DNA of 64,000 nucleotides from Ruegeria arenilitoris (lineage in GTDB: Bacteria; Pseudomonadota; Alphaproteobacteria; Rhodobacterales; Rhodobacteraceae), in contig NZ_WQDA01000001.1 of NCBI RefSeq assembly GCF_013032855.1, positions 813,501 through 877,500 on the forward strand. Reading direction: 5' to 3'. Position 1 is the stretch's first letter; every line of letters starts with the position of its first letter. Below, piece after piece: positions 25,354 through 33,534 of the stretch. The translations under genes were made by a program, and so were the position numbers. A model generated the notes under the pieces. It had not been told where the DNA came from. It worked only from the letters and a program-made list of their open reading frames with translations, and did no database searches.

Positions 25354-25390
25354 AATTTCATTTGAAATTGGTGGTGGTCGGCACTTATAT
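25354..25390 (+). promoter_or_regulatory. irr promoter with overlapping inverted repeat (candidate iron-control operator)
   Basis: AATTTCA-TT-TGAAATT (25354-25369) is a perfect 7-bp inverted repeat. It overlaps a -35-like TTGAAA (25362-25367); a 17-base spacer leads to TTATAT (25385-25390), 31 bases before the irr ATG. The site also lies in front of fabA on the other strand. It could be an autoregulatory Irr or another iron-responsive site; this is inference. Confidence 0.45.
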
Positions 25391-25421
25391 ATTGGGGCAG
25401 GGGAAATTGGGTAATGGTTTC

Positions 25422-25841
25422 ATGACAGCTCAAAGCCGGGACATCGCTACGAACTGGTTGGTTGACGCCGGGCTGCGCCCGACGCGCCAGCGTGTTGCCT
25501 TGGCCGAATTGCTGGTGGGCGATGGCCGCCACCGACATGTCACCGCCGAAAGCCTGTTCGAGTCGGCCAAGAACAAGGGCGATGCTGTTTCCCTTGCAAC
25601 GGTCTACAATACCCTGCGCGCCTTCTGCGATGCCGGCGTTCTGCAGGAAATCACCGTGGACGGCTCAAAAAGCTATTTCGACACCAACACCCATGACCAC
25701 CCGCATTTCTTCTGGGAGGACGAGGGCCGCCTGAGCGATGCGCCGTCCGACCAACTGGTTATCCAGCGTCTGCCCGAAGCGCCGGCCGGGGTCGAGATCG
25801 CGTCGGTGGACGTTGTCATCCGGCTGCGCAAAAAGCGCTGA
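25422..25841 (+). CDS. irr: Iron response regulator Irr (Fur family)
   Basis: A 139-residue Fur-family protein. The DNA-binding part has WLVDAGLRPTRQRVALAELL and VSLATVYNTLRAFCDAGVLQ. The dimerisation half starts with SYFDTNTHDHPHF; the H91-D-H93-P-H95 cluster is the haem-responsive region of alphaproteobacterial Irr. Irr represses or activates iron genes according to haem status. ATG 25422 is chosen because upstream in-frame residues are not Fur-like. Placement divergent from fabA-fabB-fabI is, as I recall, common in this order. It abuts the convergent LysR gene with no spacer. Confidence 0.88.
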   Translation: MTAQSRDIATNWLVDAGLRPTRQRVALAELLVGDGRHRHVTAESLFESAKNKGDAVSLATVYNTLRAFCDAGVLQEITVDGSKSYFDTNTHDHPHFFWEDEGRLSDAPSDQLVIQRLPEAPAGVEIASVDVVIRLRKKR

Positions 25842-26738
25842 TCACAGTTTCCCAAGCGACCTAACCAGAGCCTGTTCAGCAGCGGCGACTGTCGTGTCCG
25901 CAGGGCCGATGCCGTGACGAGCCAGAATCACGGCCTCGGTTGCATCGGGGTCGGTGATCGGCAGGCTCAGCAGCGGCATCCGATCATAGCTGAGGCCGTT
26001 TTGCGGGCTGGCATAGCTGATGCCCACCCCTTCACCATGGGCCGCAAGACTGCGTTGGATCTCGAGCGATTCCGCGCGGTAGGACACGCTGGGGTGCAGT
26101 CCATGACGTCGGAACAGACCCAGGACATGCTGCGCTGACAGACCTTCTTTGGACAGGATGAGCGGGTATTGCTCAAGCTCGGCAAGCAAAACGCTGCCTT
26201 GCCCGGCCAGAGGGTGCGCGGGACTGACCAGCGCGTTTGGCGTACTGTCCAGCAGCTTGTGGCGTGAGAAACCGGCATCGAGGCCCAAATCATAGGTGAG
26301 CGCCAGATCGAAGCGGCCGTCGGTCAATCCGCCGATCAAGCCTTCGAAAGTGTCTACCCCGTGGGTCAGAACGATATCGGGAAGAGTGTCCCTGATCGTC
26401 TGCATTGCCCGCGCCAGCAGGAACGGCGCAAGATCCACAAAGCAGCCCAACTTCAAACGGCTTGTTCCGGCAACCGGGGCTTCCGCCTCTTCGATCTGGG
26501 CAGCGCTCGTCAGCAAGGCTTCGGCCTTGTCGATGAACTTGCGCCCCTGAGGCGTCAGCGACATTGCCGCGCCGCGTCGGCGCGAGAACAGCGGATGGCC
26601 CAGGTGTTCTTCGACCCGGGTCAGCGCGTTTGAAAGCGCAGGTTGCGAAACGTTCAGGTGCTGTGCCGCGGCGGACAGGCTTCCGTGTCGCCCAATGGCG
26701 CAAACATATTCGTATTGGCGCAAGGTGATATATAACAT
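25842..26738 (-). CDS. LysR-family transcriptional regulator
   Basis: A 298-residue LysR regulator with helix-turn-helix GSLSAAAQHLNVSQPALSNA at about residues 18-37, the RVEEHLGHPLFSRRR wing, and a periplasmic-binding-like effector domain. The start MLYITLRQYEYVCAIGRHGS matches the family; the longer frame upstream would add 31 unlikely residues. It is divergent from the phytanoyl-CoA dioxygenase-like gene, the classical arrangement of a LysR protein and its target. The effector is unknown. Confidence 0.9.
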   Translation of the reverse strand: MLYITLRQYEYVCAIGRHGSLSAAAQHLNVSQPALSNALTRVEEHLGHPLFSRRRGAAMSLTPQGRKFIDKAEALLTSAAQIEEAEAPVAGTSRLKLGCFVDLAPFLLARAMQTIRDTLPDIVLTHGVDTFEGLIGGLTDGRFDLALTYDLGLDAGFSRHKLLDSTPNALVSPAHPLAGQGSVLLAELEQYPLILSKEGLSAQHVLGLFRRHGLHPSVSYRAESLEIQRSLAAHGEGVGISYASPQNGLSYDRMPLLSLPITDPDATEAVILARHGIGPADTTVAAAEQALVRSLGKL

Positions 26739-26745
26739 GGAGTTA
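26733..26745. promoter_or_regulatory. LysR-type T-N11-A site in the LysR/PhyH intergenic region
   Basis: TAAC-N5-GTTA forms a T-N11-A dyad exactly overlapping the LysR start codon region, within the 86 bases separating it from the divergent dioxygenase gene. The arms are only four bases, so chance occurrence is possible. Confidence 0.3.
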
Positions 26746-26824
26746 ATGCTTATTTTGAAAGATATGATTTGAACAGGGGTGCCAGACATGTGCAAATCGG
26801 CCTCAGCAAATGACGGAGACCGAA

Positions 26825-27622
26825 ATGCCACACCCTCTTGTTTCCCCGGAGATGATCGAAACCTATCGCAATGACGGGGTTGTTCTGGTCAAGGGCCTGT
26901 TCGCCGATCACGTCGATGCCTTGCGAGAAGGGGTGGCTCGCAACATGGCTGATCCCGGGCCATATGCGTCGGAAAACAAGAAAGTAGGCGAAACCGGCCG
27001 TTTCTTTGACGACTACTGCAACTGGTCTCGCATCCCCGAGTTTCGGCAGGTCATTCAAGCCTCTCCGGTTGCCGAGGTCGCTGCTGACCTGATGGAGTCC
27101 CGTTCGGTCCAGATTTTCCATGACCACGTTCTGGTAAAGGAGCCCGGCACCTCGATGGCCACGCCGTGGCATCAGGATGGGCCCTATTACTTTGTGGAAG
27201 GGCGTCAGACGATAAGCTTCTGGTCGCCGCTCGACCCGGTGACGCAGGCGACTCTGCGTTGCGTGGCGGGGTCTCACCTGTGGGAAAAGGAAGTGTTGCC
27301 GACGCGCTGGGTTTCGGAGGAGGGTTTCTTTCCTGACGAGGGCCAGTACATCGCGGTGCCAGACCCCGAGGCCGAAGGGATGCGGATCGTTGAGTTCGAC
27401 ATGGAACCCGGCGATGCGGTCGCCTTCAACTTTCGAACCCTGCACGGTGCCCGAGGGAACCAGTCCGACAGCCGGCGCCGCGCCTTCTCGCTGCGGCTGG
27501 TCGGGGATGACGCCCGGTATGTCGAGCGTCCGGGCCGGACGTCGCCGCCGTTTCCGGGGCATGACATGCGGGCTGGGCAACGACTGCGCGAGGACTGGTT
27601 CCCGGTCCTGCTCAATCGCTGA
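26825..27622 (+). CDS. Phytanoyl-CoA dioxygenase (PhyH)-family Fe(II)/2-oxoglutarate oxygenase
   Basis: A 265-residue double-stranded beta-helix oxygenase. Iron ligands are the H-x-D of ATPWHQDGPYYF and the distal His in RTLHGARGN, with a nearby arginine (SRRRAFSLRL) for 2-oxoglutarate. PhyH relatives hydroxylate small molecules such as acyl-CoA, ectoine or alkylphosphonates; the substrate is unknown. GGAG seven bases before the ATG at 26825 favours that start over the ATG at 26810. The divergent LysR gene probably controls it. Confidence 0.88.
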   Translation: MPHPLVSPEMIETYRNDGVVLVKGLFADHVDALREGVARNMADPGPYASENKKVGETGRFFDDYCNWSRIPEFRQVIQASPVAEVAADLMESRSVQIFHDHVLVKEPGTSMATPWHQDGPYYFVEGRQTISFWSPLDPVTQATLRCVAGSHLWEKEVLPTRWVSEEGFFPDEGQYIAVPDPEAEGMRIVEFDMEPGDAVAFNFRTLHGARGNQSDSRRRAFSLRLVGDDARYVERPGRTSPPFPGHDMRAGQRLREDWFPVLLNR

Positions 27623-27637
27623 GCCGTTCCGGCCCCC

Positions 27638-28501
27638 TCAGAACCACTGGCCGGGTTCCATCAGGCCAAGGTCCAGCAACTGGTGCGAGTTCCATTGGAA
27701 AGGAACCGAGGACGGGCAGCGGAAACTGGGAATATCAAAGGTCGATCCCGCATTGCTTTTCAGCGCTTTGGCGGCGCGGAAGGAACAGATGGCGGCCGTC
27801 AGGTTGTGATGCCAGGGACAGGCATAGGTGTTGTACTCGGGCTCGTTAAAGGTGTGATCGGGTTGGAGGGTCAGACCCTTGCAGCTTTTGAACAGCGCGA
27901 TCCGGTCGATCCGGCGCCGTTCGTACGGGATGTGATCCTCAAACCGCCAACGCAGGCCACCGGACATGTCCAACTGACGCTCCAGCGGTTGTCCCGATCG
28001 CTCGTGCCGGGAATGAGCATAATATCCAGTACTGTCCAGCATCGCATGATCCGGGGCCACGCCGTTGGGATAGGCGGACAGGTCGTCGGCGTAGATGTCG
28101 ATCACGTGGCAGAGCATCGCGTCGCGCCGCTCCTCGGCGTGAAAGGCCAGCATCTCTCCGACCGTGCGCGTTTCGCAGAACGGAAAGAACAGGTATTCCG
28201 AGTTGTAGCAGTAGAACAGCCAGATGTTTGGCGCCGCCTGAGTGACGCGGTTTATGGTGTCGAACACCACGTTTCTGGGCGAGCAGCGCATCGTGACCCG
28301 GTGCACCCGGTCCAAGATTTCAGGCAGGATCGAAAACTGGGCCGGTGCAAATACGATCACGGATTTGAACCCCAAGTCCAAGTGATGGCGCAAGGTCCCA
28401 TCAAGCTCGACATCGTCTTCGGCGAAAACCAATGCGACCGGCCCCTTGGTCAACGCTGCCCGGCCCGATTTCAGAAAGTGGTCGAGGGATTCGTATTTCA
28501 T
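27638..28501 (-). CDS. Uncharacterised protein, faint glycosyltransferase-like features
   Basis: A 287-residue soluble protein that I do not firmly recognise. The N-terminal half has LRHHLDLGFKSVIVFAPAQF, reminiscent of glycosyltransferase 2/92-type openings, and VFAEDDVELDG, an acidic cluster; later DIYADDLSAYPNG and FEDHIPYERRRIDRIALFKS. No transmembrane segment or signal peptide is visible. The ATG at 28501 gives MKYESLDHFLKSGRAALTKG; the longer frame adds 22 residues without support. It is convergent with the dioxygenase gene and divergent from miaB, so it has its own promoter. Function unknown. Confidence 0.7.
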   Translation of the reverse strand: MKYESLDHFLKSGRAALTKGPVALVFAEDDVELDGTLRHHLDLGFKSVIVFAPAQFSILPEILDRVHRVTMRCSPRNVVFDTINRVTQAAPNIWLFYCYNSEYLFFPFCETRTVGEMLAFHAEERRDAMLCHVIDIYADDLSAYPNGVAPDHAMLDSTGYYAHSRHERSGQPLERQLDMSGGLRWRFEDHIPYERRRIDRIALFKSCKGLTLQPDHTFNEPEYNTYACPWHHNLTAAICSFRAAKALKSNAGSTFDIPSFRCPSSVPFQWNSHQLLDLGLMEPGQWF

Positions 28502-28623
28502 TACCCGCGTGTAGCCTGCCTTGCTGGAAATATCCGTCAAATTCGGGTAATTGCGCCAGCATTGCAAGCGGCGTTCGATGCGTATAGACGACGCCGGTCC
28601 AGCGAACGCAAAAGGCTCAGCCC

Positions 28624-29943
28624 ATGTCCGAACCGAAAAAGCTGTATATCAAGACCTATGGCTGTCAGATGAACGTCTATGACAGCGAACGCATGTCCGA
28701 GGCGTTGGGCGGGCAGGGCTATGTGGAAACGCAGTCGCCCGAAGATGCGGACATGATCCTGCTGAACACCTGCCACATCCGCGAAAAGGCGGCCGAGAAG
28801 GTGTATTCCGAACTGGGCCGGTTCAAGGGGTTGAAGGCCGAAAAGCCCGATCTGAAGATCGGCGTGGCCGGTTGTGTGGCGCAGGCCGAGGGCGAAGAGA
28901 TCATGCGTCGGCAGCCGCTGGTCGATCTGGTCGTCGGCCCGCAAAGCTACCACCGCCTGCCCGAGTTGGAGGCCAAGGCGCGTGCGGGCGAAAAGGCGTT
29001 GGATACCGATTTCCCCGAAGAGGACAAGTTCGAGAAACTCAAGAACCGTCCCAAGGCCAAACGCGGCCCGACGGCGTTTCTGACCGTGCAGGAAGGTTGT
29101 GACAAGTTCTGTGCCTTCTGCGTCGTGCCCTATACTCGCGGGGCCGAGGTCAGCCGCCCCGCCGACCGCATCCTGCGCGAGGCGCAGGACCTGGTCGAGC
29201 GCGGCGTGCGTGAGATCACGCTACTGGGCCAGAACGTCAACGCCTATCACGGGGCCGGTCCCGATGGCGACATGACTTTGGCCGGGCTGATCTGGGAATT
29301 GAACAAGATCGACGGGCTGGAGCGCATCCGGTTCACCACCTCGCATCCCAACGACATGACCGACGACCTGATCGAGGCGCACGGCACCTGCGAAAAACTG
29401 ATGCCCTATCTGCACCTGCCGGTGCAGTCGGGGTCGGACAAGATCCTCAAGCGGATGAACCGCAGCCACACGGCCGAAAGCTATCTGCGTCTGATCGAGC
29501 GGATCCGCGAAGCGCGCCCCGATATCCTGATGTCGGGCGATTTCATCGTGGGCTTCCCCGAAGAAACCGAAGAGGATTTCCAGGCCACGTTGGATCTGGT
29601 CGAGCAGGTCCGCTATGGCTATGCGTATTCCTTCAAGTATTCGACACGGCCGGGCACGCCCGCGGCCGAGCGTCCGCAGGTCGATCCGCAGGAAGCTGAC
29701 GACCGACTGCAACGCTTGCAGGCTCTGATCACCCGGCACCAGCGCGAGATCCAGGATGCGATGGTTGGTCGGACAGTCCGGGTTCTGTTTGAGAAACCCG
29801 GGCGTCTGGCCGGACAGATGGTTGGCAAGTCCGAGTATCTGCATGCCGTCCACGTTTCCGGAGCCGATCTTTCGGCGGGAGATCTTCGCAACGTCCGGAT
29901 CACGGCCTCGGGCGCCAATTCACTGGCCGGCGAGGTGCTGTGA
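28624..29943 (+). CDS. miaB: tRNA-2-methylthio-N6-dimethylallyladenosine synthase
   Basis: A 439-residue radical-SAM methylthiotransferase. The N-terminal UPF0004 domain has Cys in [21 protein letters not shown] and [11 protein letters not shown]; the radical-SAM CxxxCxxC is in [16 protein letters not shown]; a TRAM domain closes the protein. It adds the methylthio group at A37 of tRNAs reading U-starting codons. The start [20 protein letters not shown] is family-typical. miaB is normally followed by phoH-ybeY; here an outer-membrane barrel gene intervenes. Confidence 0.97.
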   Translation: MSEPKKLYIKTYGCQMNVYDSERMSEALGGQGYVETQSPEDADMILLNTCHIREKAAEKVYSELGRFKGLKAEKPDLKIGVAGCVAQAEGEEIMRRQPLVDLVVGPQSYHRLPELEAKARAGEKALDTDFPEEDKFEKLKNRPKAKRGPTAFLTVQEGCDKFCAFCVVPYTRGAEVSRPADRILREAQDLVERGVREITLLGQNVNAYHGAGPDGDMTLAGLIWELNKIDGLERIRFTTSHPNDMTDDLIEAHGTCEKLMPYLHLPVQSGSDKILKRMNRSHTAESYLRLIERIREARPDILMSGDFIVGFPEETEEDFQATLDLVEQVRYGYAYSFKYSTRPGTPAAERPQVDPQEADDRLQRLQALITRHQREIQDAMVGRTVRVLFEKPGRLAGQMVGKSEYLHAVHVSGADLSAGDLRNVRITASGANSLAGEVL

Positions 29944-29994
29944 CAGGGCTGCGGTTCACCGCTCACGCAATACTCGTGGCGTTTGTTTCCAAAA

Positions 29995-30023
29995 TTTACC
30001 CTTGATTTATCGCTTGGAACTAT
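29995..30023 (+). promoter_or_regulatory. Probable promoter of the outer-membrane barrel gene
   Basis: TTTACC, a 17-base spacer and AACTAT lie about 100 bases upstream of the GTG start, in the 183-base gap after miaB. This is a reasonable sigma-70-like match, unverified. Confidence 0.4.
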
Positions 30024-30126
30024 GGTCGGAGAATAGCCAGAATTCTCGGGGCCGTGTTTCCAGTGGCCTTCGGGCTTTACATCGGTGGGGCTTCGGGTCG
30101 CCCGGGCACCGCAATGGAGGGTACGA

Positions 30127-30891
30127 GTGACACGTCAGGCAGGTATTCGACAAACAGGGGTGGGCCGTGTTCTGGCCGGCCTATTGCTGGCCGCCAGCGC
30201 AGGTATTCCCACTCATGCGGGGGATTTGGACGGCGCCGTTTCCGATCCGGTCGTGTTGGGGCCGGAGCGTTATTCCAAAGACGTCAGCGCCTTCTATCTG
30301 GGGTTCAGCGCCGGGTATGGATCAGGCGGAACAGACCAGTTCGGGCTGGCCACCAATGCGGGCACCTTTCCTATCGGAAAACTTGACCTGAGCGGTGCCT
30401 ACGGCGGGATACGGGGCGGTTGGCGCGGTGTTCTGCCTGCGCGTGGCGGGCGCGATTACGTCTACGGGTTCGAGATCGGGTACGATTTCGCTTCGCTGGA
30501 TGACAGTGTCACCACGCAGATAGGCACCACGACCGTTCAGGGCGGTTCCGAGATATCGGATGTGCTGTCGCTGCGGTTCAAGAACGGGCTGACCAACCCC
30601 AGCGGTTCGGTTCTGTATTTCGTTACCGTCGGGTTCGTTCAGGGTGAAATCGAAACGACCAACAGCCTGTCCAGCGGCGGCACCACTCAGTCTTTCGCAA
30701 GCGATGACCGACGCAACGGATTCGTTGCCAGCATCGGGGCCGAGCATCAGTTGAACGACAATTGGTCCGTCACCGGCGAATTCGAATATGTGCAGTTTCA
30801 GTCGAAGGTCGTCGATTTTGGCTCGGGCTTCTCGACCAAATCCACGCCCAGCTACCAGGGGATTCGCGTCGGGTTGAACTACAAGTTCTGA
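30127..30891 (+). CDS. Outer-membrane beta-barrel protein (OmpA/opacity-like)
   Basis: A 254-residue exported protein. GTG 30127 is chosen because GGAGG lies six bases upstream and it yields a signal peptide (VLAGLLLAASAGIPTHA, cleavage near residue 33). The mature part shows alternating strands with aromatic ends (FYLGFSAGYGSGG, YVYGFEIGYDFASLDDS, WSVTGEFEYVQFQSKV) and ends IRVGLNYKF, the terminal Phe typical of BAM substrates. About eight strands fit a small barrel. It separates miaB from phoH. Function, ligand and surface role are unknown. Confidence 0.82.
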   Translation: MTRQAGIRQTGVGRVLAGLLLAASAGIPTHAGDLDGAVSDPVVLGPERYSKDVSAFYLGFSAGYGSGGTDQFGLATNAGTFPIGKLDLSGAYGGIRGGWRGVLPARGGRDYVYGFEIGYDFASLDDSVTTQIGTTTVQGGSEISDVLSLRFKNGLTNPSGSVLYFVTVGFVQGEIETTNSLSSGGTTQSFASDDRRNGFVASIGAEHQLNDNWSVTGEFEYVQFQSKVVDFGSGFSTKSTPSYQGIRVGLNYKF

Positions 30892-31055
30892 TCCCGCCGG
30901 CGGAATCCGGTCTGAGATTTTATCACGCCGGGCCATGAATTCCTTTCCGCCTGACCGATTTGCGATCAGTTGCTCAGATTTTTGAATCTGTGGCTTGCGC
31001 CGACCGACTCTTGTTGTCTACGCTTGGGGTGACAACGCCAAGACAGGAGAACGGA
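30892..31055 (+). promoter_or_regulatory. Leader region of phoH with a small inverted repeat
   Basis: The 164-base gap contains CAGATT-TTTG-AATCTG (30975-30990), a perfect 6-bp hairpin or operator-sized repeat, and AGGAG (31045-31049) six bases before the TTG start of phoH. No convincing -35/-10 pair was fixed. Confidence 0.4.
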
Positions 31056-32078
31056 TTGGCCATCGGTGCCCTTACCCCACCGCAAGATGAAATGCCCGCG
31101 AACGAGGCGTTTGTTGAATTCCCTGACAACCGATTGTTGATTGATCTTTGCGGCGAATACGACCGCAATCTGGCCGAGATCGAGCGGAAGCTTTCCGTTC
31201 AGATCGTGCGCCGCGGCAACCAACTGGTCGTCATGGGCGAAGACGAGCTTCAGAAGCAGGCGATTGAGGTTTTGCAGGCCCTCTACACCCGGCTGGAAGG
31301 CGGGCGCGACGTCGAAGCTGCTGACGTTGATCGCGAATTGCGGATGGGCAATTCCGAGGCCGGAACCGGCTCGCGTGATGGCGACCAGCTTGAAATGTTC
31401 AAGGGGGGAACTGTCGAAATCAAGACCCGCAAAAAGCTGGTCGAACCCCGTACTGACGCGCAAAAGGCTTATGTGCAGTCGCTGTTCAACAACGAACTCG
31501 CCTTTGGCATCGGCCCGGCGGGAACGGGCAAGACCTACCTTGCCGTGGCCGTGGGTGTGTCGATGTTCATCGGCGGACATGTGGATCGAATCATCCTCAG
31601 CCGCCCAGCCGTCGAAGCCGGCGAAAAGCTGGGTTACCTGCCCGGAGACATGAAAGACAAGGTCGATCCGTATATGCAGCCGCTGTACGACGCGTTGAAT
31701 GACTTTCTGCCTGGCAAGCAACTGGCCAAGCTGATCGAGGAAAAGCGGATCGAAATCGCCCCGCTGGCGTTCATGCGCGGGCGGACACTGGCCAATGCCT
31801 TCGTTGTATTGGACGAGGCCCAGAACGCCACGACGATGCAGATGAAGATGTTCCTGACGCGCTTGGGCGAGGGTAGCCGGATGGTGATCACCGGCGACCG
31901 GTCGCAGGTGGATCTGCCGCGCGGCGTGGCTTCGGGGCTTGCGGATGCCGAGCGGCTGCTGAAGACGATCCCGAATATCAGCTTCAACTACTTCACATCC
32001 AAGGACGTGGTGCGCCATCCGCTTGTCGCCGCGATCATCGAGGCGTATGAGGCCGACTCGGGCCGGGAAACGGGTTGA
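31056..32078 (+). CDS. PhoH family ATPase
   Basis: A 340-residue PhoH-like protein. The N-terminal KH-like part (SVQIVRRGNQLVVMGEDELQ) is followed by the P-loop GIGPAGTGKTYLA, Walker B AFVVLDEAQNAT and the VITGDRSQVDLPRG motif. The TTG at 31056 has AGGAG at ideal spacing and gives the normal length; ATG 31090 would lack a good site. PhoH proteins are RNA helicase-like NTPases implicated in RNA metabolism. It heads a phoH-ybeY-corC-lnt cluster, and ybeY encodes the rRNA-processing endonuclease. Confidence 0.93.
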   Translation: MAIGALTPPQDEMPANEAFVEFPDNRLLIDLCGEYDRNLAEIERKLSVQIVRRGNQLVVMGEDELQKQAIEVLQALYTRLEGGRDVEAADVDRELRMGNSEAGTGSRDGDQLEMFKGGTVEIKTRKKLVEPRTDAQKAYVQSLFNNELAFGIGPAGTGKTYLAVAVGVSMFIGGHVDRIILSRPAVEAGEKLGYLPGDMKDKVDPYMQPLYDALNDFLPGKQLAKLIEEKRIEIAPLAFMRGRTLANAFVVLDEAQNATTMQMKMFLTRLGEGSRMVITGDRSQVDLPRGVASGLADAERLLKTIPNISFNYFTSKDVVRHPLVAAIIEAYEADSGRETG

Positions 32079-32118
32079 ACCGTCGGGCCTGGGCAAATCG
32101 GCCTCGGAGCGTCACGAG

Positions 32119-32613
32119 ATGAACTTGGAAATCACGATCGAAGACCCGCGTTGGCAGGGTATTGAGCCGTTGGCGCGCAAGGCCGTGGCCGCGACGCTGG
32201 CGCATTGCGGCGTGGATGCCGATTTGTGCGAAGTCAGCGTTCTGGGCTGCGACGGCGCCCGGATTGCCGAGTTGAACGCTGAATTTCGTGAAAAGCCTGC
32301 GCCGACGAATGTGCTGAGCTGGCCCGCCGAGGACCTTGCTGCGGATCAGCCCGGCGGCACACCGCTTGTGCCCCAGCCGGATTTCACGGGTGACATCGCG
32401 CTTGGTGACATCGCGATTTCGTATGACACTTGCTGGCGCGAGGCTCAGGAGGCCGGGAAATCCATGGATGACCACGTGACCCATTTGCTGGTTCACGGAG
32501 TGTTGCATTTACTGGGGTATGATCACATTCGTGACCTTGACGCCACTTTGATGGAACGTGCCGAGGTCGAGATACTTGGCAAATTGGGTATTGATGACCC
32601 ATATAATGGGTAA
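32119..32613 (+). CDS. ybeY: Endoribonuclease YbeY (16S rRNA maturation factor)
   Basis: A 164-residue metalloenzyme with the HGVLHLLGYDH zinc motif (H3xH5xH) at about residues 131-141. YbeY takes part in 16S rRNA 3' maturation and ribosome quality control. The ATG at 32119 has a GAG-type site upstream and excludes 32 non-conserved residues. It follows phoH by 40 bases and precedes the CorC gene by 36 bases, a widely conserved order. Confidence 0.95.
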   Translation: MNLEITIEDPRWQGIEPLARKAVAATLAHCGVDADLCEVSVLGCDGARIAELNAEFREKPAPTNVLSWPAEDLAADQPGGTPLVPQPDFTGDIALGDIAISYDTCWREAQEAGKSMDDHVTHLLVHGVLHLLGYDHIRDLDATLMERAEVEILGKLGIDDPYNG

Positions 32614-32649
32614 TGTGGGCCTTGGTGCCCGATCTATTGGAACAGGAAA

Positions 32650-33534
32650 ATGGGCGATATTGACGGCAGTTCTGGAGCGGCGCAGAGCGCGCACTCGCAG
32701 AGCAGCGATGAAACCAAAGAGAAAAGCGGGCTTTTCTCTCGTATTCTTGATGCTTTTTCTTCCGCCGAGGATGACGCCGAAGTCGTCGTGAACGGGAATG
32801 AGGCCGTGACCCCTCAGCCGCGCGGCATGATCAATCTGCGGCGCATGCGGATCGAGGATGTGGCAATTCCTTCCGCCGACATCGTGTCCGTGCCTTCGAC
32901 CATCACCAAAGAGGAACTGGCCCAGGTCTTCCGGGATAGCGGTCTGTCCCGAATACCGGTCTACGAGGGGACGCTGGACACGCCGCTGGGCTTTGTTCAC
33001 CTCAAGGATTTTGCCCTGACGCATGGGTTCAACGGTGGATCGGCGGAATTCGATCTGATCTCGATGCTCCGCCCGTTGCTGTTTGTCCCGCCTTCGATGC
33101 CGATCGGTGTTTTGCTGACCAAGATGCAGACCGAGCGTCGCCACATGGCGTTGGTGATCGATGAATATGGCGGCGTCGACGGGCTTGTCACGATCGAAGA
33201 TCTGATCGAACAGGTCGTCGGAGAAATCGCCGATGAGCATGACGCCGACGAAAATCAGCTGTGGGTGCAAGAAAAGCCCGGGTGCTATATCGTTCAGGCC
33301 AAGGCGCCGCTTGAGGACTTCGAGGCCGAAATCGGCCGGTCGCTGACCAGCCACGAGGATGTGGACGAGGAAGAGATCGAGACCCTGGGCGGGCTGGTCT
33401 TCATGCTTTCTGGGCGGGTTCCAGCTCGCGGTGAGGTGGTTTTGCACCCCGAAGGCCCCGAGTTCGAGGTTATCGACGCGGATCCGCGGCGCATCAAGCG
33501 CCTGCGGGTGATGCTGCCGGATATGGCTGCATGA
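32650..33534 (+). CDS. corC: CorC/HlyC-type CBS-domain protein (magnesium/cobalt efflux family)
   Basis: A 294-residue cytoplasmic protein with two CBS repeats (RMRIEDVAIPSADIVSVPST; LLTKMQTERRHMALVIDEYG, continuing GVDGLVTIEDLIEQVVGEI) and a C-terminal CorC_HlyC domain (ETLGGLVFMLSGRVPARGEV). It lacks the DUF21 membrane domain of full CNNM/MpfA transporters, as in E. coli CorC/YbeX. It is likely linked to Mg/Co homeostasis and ribosome function with YbeY. Its TGA overlaps the lnt ATG by four bases, so the two are coupled. Confidence 0.92.
   Translation: MGDIDGSSGAAQSAHSQSSDETKEKSGLFSRILDAFSSAEDDAEVVVNGNEAVTPQPRGMINLRRMRIEDVAIPSADIVSVPSTITKEELAQVFRDSGLSRIPVYEGTLDTPLGFVHLKDFALTHGFNGGSAEFDLISMLRPLLFVPPSMPIGVLLTKMQTERRHMALVIDEYGGVDGLVTIEDLIEQVVGEIADEHDADENQLWVQEKPGCYIVQAKAPLEDFEAEIGRSLTSHEDVDEEEIETLGGLVFMLSGRVPARGEVVLHPEGPEFEVIDADPRRIKRLRVMLPDMAA

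Noticed and set aside
30966-32096. 376-codon minus-strand frame opposite phoH
   Set aside because: Shadow of phoH; no motif and no start site support.
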